DNA of 64,000 nt, taken from Mytilisepta virgata (lineage: Eukaryota > Mollusca > Bivalvia > Mytilida > Mytilidae). The DNA lies in contig CM051518.1 of the NCBI GenBank assembly GCA_028015205.1, forward strand, positions 31,462,001-31,526,000, written 5' to 3'. The notes under the pieces were generated by a model that was given only the letters and a program-made list of their open reading frames with translations, ran no database searches and was not told the DNA's origin. Position numbers and translations under genes: made by a program. Below are positions 1 through 12,880 of the stretch, piece after piece; within the stretch, counting starts at the first letter, position 1, and each line of letters begins with the position of its first letter.

Positions 1-2840
1 AGACAAGTCTCTAATATATCCTCAGTTTTTTTTAATTATAAGTTAACATTTGTAAAGGTATCCTTTTACGACATATTTTAAAATTTTAATTTGTCACGTC
101 ATAATCCTTTTTCCTGATCCCCAACCATAAGTTTGCTCTATGTTAGTAATTTTTGGACTTTTTAAAAACAGGGTTAGCTACGCCAGATATTCTTTATAAC
201 TGGCTCACGTTTTAAAAAGTACAGTACTATGTGATTATACGAAATATTTAATCCTGCCTCTTTTCACTAAATGTTTGACCCGGTCTTTTTCTTTCCTCGC
301 CCTAATAAAAATGTTTGTCCCTGAATACTAATGGAAAAGCTCAGACGACCAAAGGAAATATGGATTTATTATATAATTATAACTCAAGCCGATTGTTCTG
401 GAGTAACATCCTCCAATATCAATAAGAACATTATCATCATAAATATATGATTACATTATCACACTAGATTTAAACAGATGTTTTGTTTATTTACAGGAGT
501 AATGAATTAAAACATATCTTATGCTTCACTTCTATAAGAGTACTTTTACAGACAGAAAATCAATGAATTAAAGCTTTACAGAGTTACCAACGTTTTACTG
601 ACGCACGTTAAACAATAGTAGTACAATGATGAAAGAAGTCATGTTTTGTCTTTACAATCTGAATTTCATAACATAAACGAAATAGCAGCCACGTCAAATA
701 TTCCTCGTAAGTCGTGCGTAACTTTTAATTTAGAAAAAAAGCATTTTAAAACTGAAATTATTTTAGAAAATGATTAAGGTTTTAGTTTGCGTGTATTTTA
801 AGTTCTTACTTTTTCGTGACTCCATCGAGTACAGTAATCGCTATTGCTAGAGTTTGAAGTGTTAACGAATCTTCTGCTGCTTCCTGTTATTATAACCCAT
901 TTTATATTCTTTGATGTACGAGTATAATCTAATACATATCTGGAAACATGAATCATTTCTAATCAATTTTGTTCTGAAACTATATTTGTCTTCGTGACCA
1001 AGTTACTAGTACCGCGTTTTATGCACATTATTCTAGAAACATTGAATTCCTTCACCGGAATCTTTTCACACCAGGATTGAAGAAGTATCTGTGAAAAATG
1101 GAATCACGTTACATGTTTCTATTATTATAAAGCATTTAAATATGTGATAGTTTTGAAAAGAAAAGAAATTAGTTATATGGTAAATTTCAATGAAACAACA
1201 ATATTATTATTAATAGTTTTGCCGAAACTACAAAATGTCGGAAATAAAAAAACATACTCCAAATATACATTATCGGCACTACAACCACTGACATAGATTT
1301 CTTAGCTTAATTTTGTAGTTAAAACGATCACCTTAAGACTTCTATATAAATCAAGTACCGTCCAACATTTCGAGCTAGCGAGCATCATTAATGTCCGTAC
1401 CTAGCTAGACTATCCTAAATCTCTATTGATTCTATGTTTGTGTTTTGAGCTCTTTGTTGACCTTTATTGGTGCAATACTACTTTATCAATAAAGTAAAAA
1501 TGTACATAAGTAGGCTGTGATCTTATCATTTTCATGTTAAATCCTCCTAAAAATTCGCCCGATGAGATTTTATACAGAATTTGGGTCAACATTTTTAAAA
1601 TAATTTATTCATTGCACATGGCATAACATCAAATGCTTTCTGTAGAATTTCATGCATCAAGCATGCAGTTGTGTCAAGGGGCTCCTGTAATTGTATGAAT
1701 TAGTATATACTATGCATTGATGTTACATACATGTAAATATAAATTATACATGCAGTACAAGTAGGATGTATAAACAGAATTATTGGGTTCACTTGGATTG
1801 CCACAAAGGTGTTTAGAACAGTAAAGAATTAATTCAAATGTTAGCAAATGCAAGTTATTTTAAAGAAATAAATAAAAGGACCGAACAACCTTTCTTAGTC
1901 AAGAACAATCACTAATTTACTAAAAGCTGTCGGTCTGGTGAATATTATTATAAGGCGAAAACAATCCTTACAGCTTTCATAAAATTTCTTCATAGAATTG
2001 AAATGATTTAAAATTGAAAATTACCAGGAAACCTACAGAACCATTTTACCAACTTATTTCTGAAAGATGTCAGAAGTGACTGGTCGTGACATTTAATTAA
2101 CATGAGTTTCGAATCGAAAGGCGGTTACCGTGTCCCATTCACCAGGGCTAACGTATGCTGTAGCAAGTAATAAAGACCCTGTCGAGGCCAATATTCTCAT
2201 TTGGCTGAAAGATAACGGCTATGATTATTCTGGACTGTTAAAGAAATCACGTTGTTACTAAATGGGCTTGCAATATAGAAAGCATTATCGGTGTCAGACA
2301 TCAGTTAAGAAAGGTAGTCTCGTTCCCGTGGTTTAATATTGTCATATAGTTAATTTAAGTGGTTTTACGTTTTAAAATTCTGATATCTGGTAAAGGTCAT
2401 CAATTAGTTGTAAAATGTTGACATTGCGAGCGTTAATGGTCTATTGTTAAATTGCTTTTAACGATGCAACATTTTAATGATCATATTATTTTAAATATGT
2501 CAAGGAAAAGGAGATGACGAGACAACATCCTGAATCAATGATATAGAATAAGTTTATCGGACTTTGTCAGGTGACAGAACTACATCCAACAGTCAAAATG
2601 AAATTATGTTTTAACACATAAAACATTCTTATCCAACAGTATTGATTGACTGCAACAAAGAACATCACATCTTGATTTTAACTCGCTCACTTACACGGTA
2701 ATATGAGGGTTTTGTCATCATTTAGTTTCTGCCGTCCATTAGGTAAAGTCAAGAAATACCAAATTGATATTCGAAGGTGGGAAAATCGAAACAACTGACA
2801 AACGCCAGAGAACAACGAAGACAAGACAAAAATAGAAATA
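1..2840. other. AT-rich stretch with no recognisable gene
   Basis: No open frame of note, no exon-like segment and no obvious tandem or inverted repeat was seen on either strand. It could be intergenic or part of a long intron. Confidence 0.5.
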
Positions 2841-3384
2841 CTGTGAGCAAAGCTCACTCCTTGACACCCCGCCTTACATAAGATACATGAAAGGAAATGT
2901 CAATATTTTGAGATGTAATTTTTAAAAAGCTGTGAGTAATGCTCACTTAATGATACCCCTACTAGCAAGATACTTTGTAGTTTAGGAGGAGTTCCAGATG
3001 ACATAGTAGTACCCCTATCACAATGAATAACAAAGTCCATGTTTTGCTATGTGAGACCCCAAAAATTGGTCAGATCAAAATCTATGGAATCATGTGATAA
3101 AGATTCTCTGAAAGTTTCATCAAATTCCATTCGGTGGTTTAGGAGGAGTTGCGGATGGCATACTTTATCCCCTATCACAAGGAATGGCAAAGTCAATGTT
3201 TTGCTATGGAAAACCCAAAAAGTTGGTCCGATCAAATTCTAAAATAAGAGGTGCACAATGCCATAATGGGATGAAGATTCTCTGAAAGTTTCATCAAATT
3301 CCATTCAGTTGTTTAGGAGGAGTTGCAAAGGATACAAAGGTCGGGCGAACGGATGGACACAACGAATAATATATACCCCGCTTT
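2841..3384 (+). repeat. Tandem-core element, unit about 157-173 bp (family E)
   Basis: The phrase beginning GTTTAGGAGGAGTT recurs at about 2981, 3138 and 3311, giving units of about 157 and 173 bp. The left end carries a small palindrome (GTGAGCAAAGCTCAC) followed by ACACCCCGCC. The right end reads into ATATACCCCGC and then meets a retroelement tail, so the 3' hairpin expected for this class may have been lost. Small open frames here on both strands are chance readings of the repeat. Confidence 0.6.
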
Positions 3385-3505
3385 TATAACAATACATGCA
3401 TTACAATTAAAAACTAAAAACATATGAACAACATGGACCCCACAAAAAACCGGGGATAGACTCTGGTGCTCCGGAAGAGTAAGCAGTCTCTGGTTCCTGC
3501 AGGAC
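3385..3505 (-). mobile_element. Penelope-like element 3'-tail fragment
   Basis: Read on the minus strand this matches, with divergence, the non-coding tail that follows the reverse transcriptase fragments at 10990 and 39040: GGAACC..GCTTAC.CTTCCGGAGCACC, then GTTGTTCAT and GTTTTTAG. It is a solo 3' piece with no coding part. Confidence 0.6.
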
Positions 3506-4229
3506 ACCCGCCATGTTGCCCATGTCAAATCCGGTATGAGGAAGGGATAAAATCAATTGAACATGCCAATTTTCATTTGTCAACCAAATCATGATGACGT
3601 CCATAAAACTTTAATATGGAAGACTCCAACCTAGGAACAACATACCCCTGTCTGTAAATTTCACATTTTGATTGTCACTTCTGAAACGCATGTCCGAAAT
3701 AAACTGAAACTTGGTATGGAGCATTTACCAAAGATTCTTCATAAAGCCTGTATTATATCGGCAACTAACATGACGGACATGAACAAACTTTATTTTTGAT
3801 TTATTTCAAAAATCAAGTGAAAGACTTGACAAAATGAAAGATCGGTATACTTTTGAATATTTCGGACAATGAACATGGCATTTTAGTATCTGAGTACTCT
3901 AACTTCAAAAATCGTCATTCCTGAACTAAAATTTTGAAAGAATCATCTAGTGACACGACGCTTATATTCCGGCTTATTTCCGCGTCCTGGCAATTAAAGA
4001 ACAATTCTTTATTTGTGTTCTGATTGATAGAGTTTCAAAAATCTTTCTTTGAACCAAATGACCAAACTCAACATGGGGCATCTGATTTTACGTATTCAGT
4101 CGGATTAGTAACATAGCCACTAAAGGCAAGCCTAGTTTCAGAATGGATGATTTATAAATGGTTTGCTTGAAATTGTGATGGTATCATTTTGGTTTAAACG
4201 TCACAAAACATCCCAAAATACATTCCATA

Positions 4230-4445
4230 GTTCCAATATCTAAGATGATGTTGGACCTGTTTCCACTGTCGCAACATTTCATTTTTGTCTTCCGCCGGAT
4301 TGACTTTGTTGAACTTCACGACGGCTGCAGTATACGGAGCAGGAACTGCCTACCCTTCCGGAGCACCTGGGTTCACTCCTAGTTTTTATAAGAGTTCGTG
4401 TTGTTCATTGTTTTTTAGTTTTCAGTATTTATTTGTAAAAGTGTG
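4230..4445 (+). mobile_element. Penelope-like element fragment: end of RT region plus 3' tail
   Basis: It begins with GTTCCAATATCTAAGATGATG, which in the better copies encodes VPISKMM.. near the end of the RT region. It continues through the shared tail (GGAGCAGGAACTGCCTACCCTT and so on). It is truncated upstream and has no open frame. Confidence 0.7.
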
Positions 4446-4589
4446 CATTCATTACAAAAAATGACATATTCTAAGTAAAGTTTGTTTAAATAAGGCTTTA
4501 ATTGCATTTTGGTATAGACATGTCTATTTCTTTATTTGAAATCTTTCCACAAATACTAAATATCGGCATGAGAATACCGAAGCGACAAA

Positions 4590-4800
4590 ACATTGGGAAA
4601 AGTCCACAAATTAGAATAGAACACAACAAATGGACACCTTATACACATGTATAACTAAAGGAATAGAAAACGTATAATAAACTAAACAAAACTAGAACAA
4701 GACTGCACAGGAACTAAAGCACTAGCAATGTGAACTCCCATTAAAAATCGGGAGTGATATCAGGTGCTCCGGAAGGGTAAGCATGTCCTTCCTCGTTAAA
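4590..4800 (-). mobile_element. Penelope-like element 3'-tail fragment
   Basis: The minus strand reads GCTTACCCTTCCGGAGCACCTG and then a diverged tail, matching the solo tails at 3385 and 12745. Coding sequence is absent. Confidence 0.55.
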
Positions 4801-6409
4801 GACATGTCACTAAAAAAAGAGAGAGAGAGAGAGAAAAAAAAACAATATTGATTGAAAAAGAATTCACTTTAGTAGATGCTTGCGTGAGTTTCATTTCTGT
4901 GGTCAAAACATGCTCTTACCGGATCAACTTTTTTTCACATCTGAAACCGTTCTGCTACGTAATCAATAAAATTGCTATCTTGCTTGTCTAATTCAACAAT
5001 AAATTAGTAGATAAACTTTATACAAGTTAAGTATAGAATTTCGACTTTGTTTCCGGTTTGTTGGTTCATCAACATTTGCCCATTGTTGAAGGCTCTACAA
5101 GGACCTCGTTTCGAACTTTTCAAATTTTGTGTTTCCAGTTCTTATCGACGATTACCAAATATATCCTTTCATTCCTATTCAGAACAAGACAAGGAAATGA
5201 GTAATCAATAAAACGAAGAGCAGGGCATCAGCTGCAGTGTGTAAATATATGTTTGACCATATCATATTATTACTGCATTTACTGAAAGTCACATTGAATG
5301 TCTTAACAAATAAATGATCAATTATCTGACACTCAGACGAATCCTTGTAAGGTTTCCCTAGTAAAATTGACTATTATAGTACAATCATGTTATTTTCACA
5401 AACTTATTCGGCATAATAAGTTCATTGAACCTTCCTGGTTTCTTTTCATTAATATACATGTATCATAGCATTAAAATTAAGGCCTAGGGGAAATGTATCA
5501 ATCATACAATATCGTACTATTTTGTAAAAACATTAATGTACGTAAAATTTACCACATTTAAAATGTACAAGCTTATTGTTTTAAAAGGTGGCTTTAACAA
5601 TAACGTACTGACTAATAGCCATAAGTTATAGCATATTATTAATTTATTATAATTTGTTCACTCGAGTTCTGTCTTTATACAAGGAAATAATTTTGATTGT
5701 TGTTAATGTTAATTAAAAAGCTAAGGAAAAACCAAATTTACTGATCGTTTATTCTCTGTAAAAGGTGGCCAAACATTCCAAACTGACAAACCTAAACAGG
5801 CTGTACTTACTAAACAGTAAAAATATCAAATAAGGAAAAAATACTTATTGAATTCTTTTTTGATGGATTGAGTGCCCCTAAAACATTACTATCATGGAAT
5901 TTTTATACTGTAATTTCCAGATTTCTAATGTAGCATCGTCAGAATATTATATTTCTGTAATTTCCAAATGATATTAGAGAATGAACCAATTACATCGACT
6001 GTTACAAACTATTAAACACGCGACTGATCGTTCCAAATTTGTTAACTTTAATTTATTTATATATTATTTTTATAATTATAATTTCCATTATTCTCAGATT
6101 ATAATATCCAAACTTTTCAGAAACGCATTACTCAGCGTTCAAACTATCTACTTCTTTTATGCAAAAAGGAACTATTCTGAGCATAATTTTCTTCGCTTAT
6201 GTGCTACCGTGGAAATTATGAAAGAACAGAATAGGTTTTAAAACAACATATCTATCCAGTTAATGTCCTTGTCTTCACAGTAACAAAACTCTACTACAAA
6301 GTATATTTAAATGTATTAATTGCAAAATTTATAAATGAACTAAATCACATAAAAGAAAAAAATCTGAACTAAATTACATTAAATAAAAAACATTTCAGAA
6401 ATATGTGTA

Positions 6410-6415
6410 TTTATT
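6410..6415 (-). terminator. AATAAA poly(A) signal of the lectin gene
   Basis: The minus strand has AATAAA 48 nt beyond the lectin stop codon. This supports ending the gene at the stop at 6463 instead of splicing onward from the donor-like GGTGAGAG at 6480. Confidence 0.55.
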
Positions 6416-6462
6416 CCCATTTAATATCAGGAATGTCAACGAAATTAAGTAAATCTGTCCAG

Positions 6463-7953
6463 TCAATTTTTACTCTCACCTTTTACACACTCCCATCTTA
6501 CTTCTAAGTAAATAGGAGTACCAGGGCATGGATGTTTAAACACTTTGGCTGATGCTCTCAGCTCACAGTTCCTATTACCACTGCATTGTTTCTGGGCATC
6601 ATCTAGTACGTTGTTGTTATCGCCACAGAAAAATGAGAAGATACTAGCTTTTGGACAAGTTCTAATGTTCCGCCGTCCAAATGTTGCGGATGTTACATTA
6701 ATCACTCTTTTCTTATTACATTTAATTTTCTTTGTTCTACCTTGGCATATAGTTGCTCTGTTTCCTGGGAATGAAAGTAAAATACAAAAGCTATCATGAA
6801 GTTTCAATTTCAGAAGACTAATGCAATAGTTTAAGACTTTAACCTACATTCTGTTACAGAGAATGTATATTCTTAAGTGAATGCGATACAGTAAGGATCT
6901 ACCATTGACATTTTCATGAAATTTGGACATAAACTCTCCTTGCTATGTAATAAAACGTATCACAAATACCGAATTTGATGCTCTGAATGGCCATTTCGTT
7001 GACTGACAACTTATCAGCAGTGCTCGAGATAAAAATCACAAAATACCGAAATAAATTTGATGCACTGTATGGCCATTTCATTGACTGACAACTCATCAGC
7101 AGTGCTCGAGATCAAAATTTTTGAAATCCGGCTAAATATCTCATGATGAATTAATAAGCACTACCATCAAACTTTCGAAATATTAAAAGAAAAAAAGTAC
7201 CTTCATGATATAACTTTCGCGTTATATTGTGTTGAAACATGCATTTTGATCCAAAACCGTACTATTTTGCATTTTCTAGTCATTCACAAAACTTTGCTGG
7301 GGAAATAACATTTGTTCTCTCGGTTTTTTTGTAAAAGGTCCCTCTTTGTATGCGAAAATGAAATTAAAGTATGGGTTATCCCTACATTTTCGAATACTAT
7401 ATAAAAAAGTACGAATTTCAGTAACGTTGATTAATTATTGGACTATTGATTTTTTTCTTCAAATCTTAGTACAATTGTATTGAAGCAAAGGACAATCTGT
7501 TTGTTAAATAAAAAAAGTTTAATGATAAATTTAACAGTTTCAACGAAAAAATTCTGCTGACTTTACACCTACATTATTACTTTTTGACCTCAATCAGAAG
7601 CACTTTAAATTGTAAAAAAAAATGAATCAGTGTCAATTATAACGACAGCTTCTGCGCTTTATACAAACTGTGCTTCGGTCAATGCTGTTACATCCTCAAT
7701 GATACTACAATAAAAAGCATTCAACTCAGGGTACAGTTTACAATTTTTACGTTATTTTTCATTGAGGAATTTACATATTTCTTGAATAAGTTAAGAAATT
7801 TTTGCAATAGCCTTGCAGTTTTTAGATGTTTTATGAGACAATGTTTCCAGGTTTTGATGATAAAGGAGATGACAAATGCATCTTACCTACTGTATGGGCA
7901 AATGGTGCAAAGTTCAATAAGATGAAAATCACAGGCAGCCTATTTCCAAGCAT
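6463..7953 (-). CDS. Secreted single-domain rhamnose-binding (SUEL-type) lectin, two exons
   Basis: The coding sequence is complement(join(6463..6764, 7887..7953)), 122 aa. Exon 1 encodes Met plus a hydrophobic signal peptide (MLGNRLPVIFILLNFAPFAH) and ends at a consensus donor (GTAG|GTAAGA). Exon 2 follows a pyrimidine-rich acceptor (TTCCCAG|GAAAC), and the split Gly codon joins in frame. The mature part is one SUEL domain of about 95 residues with the spaced cysteines of the family, an FGRR version of the YGR motif (ATFGRR), and the C-terminal block CPGTPIYLEVRWECV. In the second sugar-binding motif the usual DPC reads HPC. Known family members bind rhamnose or galactose and agglutinate microbes; that role is assumed here. 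The gene has a 1.12-kb intron and a poly(A) signal 48 nt after the stop. A GTGAGAG at 6479 could be an alternative donor to a further exon, but none was found. Confidence 0.85.
6959..7110. repeat. Tandem duplication of about 76 bp inside the lectin intron
   Basis: Two adjacent copies of a segment containing GGCCATTTC.TTGACTGACAAC and CAGCAGTGCTCGAGAT lie within the single lectin intron. Divergence is a few percent plus small indels. Confidence 0.7.
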
Positions 7954-8879
7954 GTTTTTGCAGATTATTTTATAATCATACAGATGCTATAGATTTCTTA
8001 ACACAAAGTGTATACGGTTTAATATTTCTAGGGAATTACATATTCATCATAAGTAGTGGTAAATTGGATTATTTTAAAGCTTGAATAACCTTACTATGAC
8101 TTTAAGAAAACCAACAACCGCTATTCTTTTGCTAAGTCGTATATGAAGGGTTTTTTGGTCATAAATTGATCCACCATATAACTTCTGCATATATAAACTA
8201 ACAAAATTGCATAGGAATTAGACAAAAATATTTAGGACACGCCAGTTAACAAATACAAAATAACAAAGAAGAAAACTAAAAAGCATAAACATAGTAAGAA
8301 TACGAGGATACGATAAAATGAAGGAGAACGTTCTTTTTGGTATGAGGACATTTAAGCTTAAATCAATTTGTGATGATCTCTCTCTAAAGTCATTGTAAAG
8401 TACATGTACAATTTGTACACGTACATGTACACTAACATAAAACTAAATACATTTCCGCATTTAGGTATGAGTTTAAATTGCCAAATAATATCGCAATCCT
8501 TTTAACATATAAAATATATTAAATATTAAAATATTTTGCAACATGTTTTATTATTACGTGCAATCAATTTAGATTTAATACAAGGTATTACATATATTCA
8601 AACTTTGACTAATTGACAAAAAATGTGACTGAAATTAAGGAAAAGTCGATTATATTGTTCTAGTTATTCTGGGACTGACACAGGAAGTAGAATGTGAAGG
8701 TCAGTATTTATTTTAGATTAAGTCATTAAAATGAAACTTTGGAAGTTTAAAAAGCGAATACTTGTTTGCAGTGTTTAGGGAATAGAAATACTTACACAGT
8801 TTTGCTAATAATGCATGTTTCAAATTTTACAATGTTCGACAATCCTCGAATTCCAAATGAATAAAAACACCAAATAACA

Positions 8880-9185
8880 CCAAAATGTAAGATACATGAT
8901 TGTAATTGACCAATAAAAAAAAATAATAATAAAAAAAAATCCCGTGAAAAACCATGAAATTACACGCAAGGTAATTCTGCTATCCATAAAAGTTAAAAAC
9001 ACTCAATTTTCAACATCAATGATTCCATTTCAATTTATTCATTTATTTTATTTATATTCATATATTTATATTATTTATATTCATGTATTTATTTTATTCA
9101 TATTCATATATTTACTTTATTTTATTATTTTTTTAATTTTTATTTTAATGTATCTACATGTACTTATCTTTTCATACATATAACA
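8880..9185. repeat. Low-complexity AT-rich tract (TTTATATTCATA-type)
   Basis: Simple T/A-rich sequence with repeated TTATTTATATTCAT-like words. Open frames here encode only Ile/Leu/Phe/Tyr-rich low-complexity peptide and are not genes. Confidence 0.7.
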
Positions 9186-9639
9186 TATTAAACTATTACA
9201 AAAGCAGTTCAAATGTAAGCTGGAAGTCAGCAGTGAATTTGTTCATCTCTTTCATTGATCAGAGCTTGTGATCTGCTATGAATATAGACAAGACGTTAAA
9301 TATATGCTTTAGGAATGTTACTCCATTTTTCTAATAAAGCAGCGCGTAGCTTTTTTTACTCTCGATTAAAGTATATGTTGACTTCTCCACACACGCCTGT
9401 CAATTCATTCCACAAGTGTGAGAAAAATTTGTAAAGAGATCCAGTCTACTACATCCATTTCCCCCCTTGCTAATTTTTCCCAGAAATATACGCAATATAT
9501 ATGATCCAGTTTTTCTCCCTTCTACCTTGGTATCGGCCTCGTCAAATCGGTAACGTCAATAATGCATGGGTTAAATATTTATACTATACGTACATGTATA
9601 CCTTTTCATCAGTTCTCAGAGGAAAACCGGCTTATTAGA

Positions 9640-9800
9640 AAGAACGTATGTTTGTTCAATTTGGTGGACGTGAAAATTGGCATTCTTATGAGTACTAATT
9701 TTGTACTAATTGTGCGACATTCCTGGCCGACTTGTTCCTTTACTCATATGAGGCAGACTTCCTTGACGAACTTCTTAAAGACAAATCCCTCTATTGTTTT
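9640..9800 (+). pseudogene. Decayed Penelope-like RT fragment (GTNCAPLxADLFLYSYEADF block)
   Basis: The DNA reads like the RT block found intact at 14358-14963 and 38380, but it has been shifted out of frame. Codons for GIxM.TN are followed by a frameshifted version of the ADLFLYSYEADF segment (TTGTTCCTTTACTCATATGAGGCAGACTTC). It is a dead fragment. Confidence 0.6.
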
Positions 9801-10126
9801 TGCGCATAGAGCAGCGGAACAGTATTATGCCGTCAGTGGCTTGTGATGTCGCGATTTCCGTCAATTTCTTATGTTGATGTGACGACTGGAATCAATGGAA
9901 GGATCGCAAAAGTTAACGTTAAACGATTTTAAAGATAGGAATGCACTGTATTTCATCATATGTGTCTTAAACCTTTGAAATAAAATAAATATCAACAAAA
10001 ATTATCCGGTCTGAACTATTTGGACATAATTTTCATATATCGCAGGTCATAAAGTATAATTAGTGAACATGAAATCAGCTAACGTTTTATTGTATTCTTT
10101 AACTATTATTATTAATATAAATTTTA

Positions 10127-10131
10127 ATAAA

Positions 10132-10164
<33 letters not shown>
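10127..10164. repeat. (TTA)n microsatellite
   Basis: About eleven perfect TAT/TTA trinucleotide units in a row. Confidence 0.9.
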
Positions 10165-10165
<1 letters not shown>

Positions 10166-10559
10166 ATCATCATCTAATGCAACCGCTAGCTTCATTTCGG
10201 CTGATAGATTTTTCTCGGTTATCTTTATCCTTACTGTTATCTGGACAGAAATTCAATGTTTAATGTCGTACTGCATACTCCTCACTACTACCTTACATTT
10301 TTTTTGGTGTTAGTATCAATAACATTTTATTACTTGTCATTACAAGAAAAAAAATAAAAACAGTAAATATTGTACACCCGTATTCATTGAACATATGAAA
10401 TTCTTTTATAACTGTATCTAGCATCAGTACACTTAAATTAATACTAAATGTTCAGTTAGAATTCCGAATATATCCAGTTCATCTTTATACGACCACAAAT
10501 CTTTGTGGTTGTATTATGGTATATGGTATAAGCCTGTCGTTGTCATCGGCGCCGTAGAC

Positions 10560-10996
10560 AGTTAATGGGAATTATATTTGTCCATATACCCGTGAAAACA
10601 TCACTAACTCTGTATTGCATTCACGAAATTAAGGATACCACAGACACTGCCAAGTCTGCATCTTATTTTGACCTTCACCTCGAAATTGACACCAGAGGAA
10701 GGTTGAATACAAAACTTTCCTATTGTAATTTTCCCTTTTTGACTAGCAATATACCAGCATCGCCTGCATATGGCGTCTACGTTTCTCAGCTTATCCAATT
10801 TTCAAGGGCATGCGTGAGTTACCCTGACTTTCGACAAAGAGGATTAATACTGTCACAAAAGCTTCTTAAACTGGGTTTTATCATTGATAAGTTGATGTCA
10901 TCACTTAGGACATTTTGCGGTCGTCATCACGAATTAATTGACCATTACAGTGTTCCAATATCTAAGATGATGTTGGAACTGTTCCCACTGTCGTAA
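10560..10996 (+). pseudogene. Penelope-like reverse transcriptase, C-terminal part
   Basis: The frame encodes the distal RT region: EIKDTTDTAKSASYFDLHLE, then SNIPASPAYGVYVSQLIQFS, RACVSYPDFRQRG and the terminal VPISKMMLELFPLS. It is co-linear with the minus-strand copy at 14358-14963 and the plus-strand copy at 38590-38960. The N-terminal RT motifs, including the catalytic Asp motif, are missing upstream, so this copy is inactive. It is followed by the shared 3' tail to about 11200. Confidence 0.75.
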
Positions 10997-11199
10997 CATT
11001 TCATGTGCCTCCACCGATTTGTGACTCTCACCGGATTGACTTTGTTGAACGGAGCAGGAACTGCTTACCCTTCCGGTTTTTATAGGAGTTCGTGTTGTTC
11101 ATTGTTTTTTAGTTTTCTGTGTTTATTTGTTGTGCTTGTGGTTGTTCATTTGTCTTCCCTGGATTACGTTTTTTTATTGCTCCTTGGGTATATTTGTCC

Positions 11200-11950
11200 T
11201 TTTTATTACCACTCGACCGATACCTCTGCTGGTGGACAATTTGTCCCCGAGGGTATTAACCGTCCAGTAGCTTATTATTATAGCATGAATTACAATGATA
11301 CCAATAGGATACCGGCTAGGACGTCGCCCTATATAAAAAGGTCCTACCCTGACGACATCAAGGATGCCATGTCGCCAGGTAAGATGAGTGTCCATTCACC
11401 AGAGCTGTCGGATTTGACATCCCCCAGCTATGTACAGTCAGATGATAATTATTTTCAATACAATAATTCTGACCTCTTTAAACAGATTGTGCCATGTGAA
11501 GTTATTTTAGATGACACCTTACAATGCGATGAATCAATGCAACACTGCACCATTTCACTGTGCAAATCAAAAAATTGTAAAACTCGTAAGATTCTTATAA
11601 CAGAACCGTATTTTACAAGCAACTTAACGGGAAAATCTTACAATACTAGAAGTCATGTACATCAACTAACATTGTATACGAGGTAGAATGTAATCTCTGT
11701 GGTTTGGTTTATGTGGGTGAAACTAAAGGTAGGTTAAATACAAGAATGAACGGACATAGATCAGGTATTAACAACAACGCCAATCAGGTTGTTTATCAAC
11801 ATTTCAATCTTCCTGATCATTCCATCCTATCAATGAAAGTCCGTATATTAGACAAAATATATCACCCTACTAATAATCCAAACTGTCCCTTAATTTTTTA
11901 TAGTTTGACTATCGTTCGAATCGCGGTGTACTTGACGTCCTTTTGAACAA
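11200..11950 (+). pseudogene. Penelope-like element C-terminal region with GIY-YIG endonuclease remnant
   Basis: An open frame to 11686 encodes a Cys-containing linker (CTISLCKSKNCKTRKILITE). After a frameshift it resumes as ECNLCGLVYVGETKGRLNTR, then MNGHRSGI and a V..HF....H block. LVYVGETKGRLNTR is the GIY-YIG core (Tyr, Gly-Glu-Thr, catalytic Arg), as in endonuclease-bearing Penelope-like elements. The conserved C-terminal end is lost after about 11900. The frameshift near 11680 and the truncated end mean it is not functional. It is adjacent to the RT fragment, separated by RT-tail sequence, so this may be a composite of two copies. Confidence 0.7.
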
Positions 11951-12744
11951 AAAGTGGATAAGAACTTTCTCACGGTGCTAATTTAGTTATGCAAGGGAAA
12001 CGCATTTCGGGCGCTCAAAATAATAAAACTTCGCTTTTACGAAAGTTTACACAGAATGGTATTTCGTTTGTAAGTGATGTATTCCGTTCCAATTTAAAAC
12101 ATTCAATTCGAACGAAATATATTTATTGTGAACGATCTTTAGATAATTATTTCGAGGGAAAAAAATAATAACTCGTGAGAACGAGATTTATATTTTGTTC
12201 TTGTTATAAACGTTATTTCTGGGAAACGAAATAGTCATTTTCTAAAGAACGAAATATTTTTTTTGAAGGCGGGACAAAAATATGTTCATTACAGATATGT
12301 GTACGGTTTGTAGTTTTAACGAGGGGGGAAATGGCTCAGATGCAATGTCCTAGGGGACAATTAGGATCAAGCCAATTGATATTGGGGAAAAAGCTACATA
12401 ACACCGGACAAGGAGAGTATGTATGTTATTCTGTTCAAAGACATGTCCATAAACACAAGCAAACATGAAATCCTATATTGTCATTTCTGAAAGTATGCAT
12501 GGACTTTCTATGTGTCAATGTAACGGTCACTGCGAGATGGGTATATCCACATGCGTACATAACTCCTGTGCCACATAAACCGTTTTTTATAAGAGGACAT
12601 GCTGTCTTGTTCTAATACAAACATGCACGTTCGGTGGCGACTTGAAAGCATTGGTTCTATCTTGTATATTAGCCAGTACCATACAGTTTTCAATGATATC
12701 GTCATACATAACAAGGTGAACAAATATTACATAGTTAATACCGA

Positions 12745-12880
12745 AATATAAAGAAAAACACATAGAGCGTTGACAAAACAGCACAAAAACAAGCAGTGTA
12801 AACTCCCACTAAAAACGAGAGTAACATCAGGTTCTCCGGAGACTAGTAGCATGTCCTATTCCGTTTACGGCACGGGTCAT
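12745..12880 (-). mobile_element. Penelope-like element 3'-tail fragment
   Basis: The minus strand reads a diverged TCTCCGGAGAACCTGATGTTAC tail resembling the fragment at 4590-4800. No coding sequence. Confidence 0.5.

Noticed and set aside
8944..9183. 79-aa ORF rich in Ile, Phe and Tyr
   Set aside because: Low-complexity AT-rich DNA with no domain or splice context.
11003..11200. N-terminal hydrophobic part of the 227-aa frame (LFFSFLCLFVVLVVVHLSS) as a membrane protein
   Set aside because: It is the conserved non-coding Penelope-like 3' tail; the same DNA occurs in other frames and orientations at 14250 and 39120.
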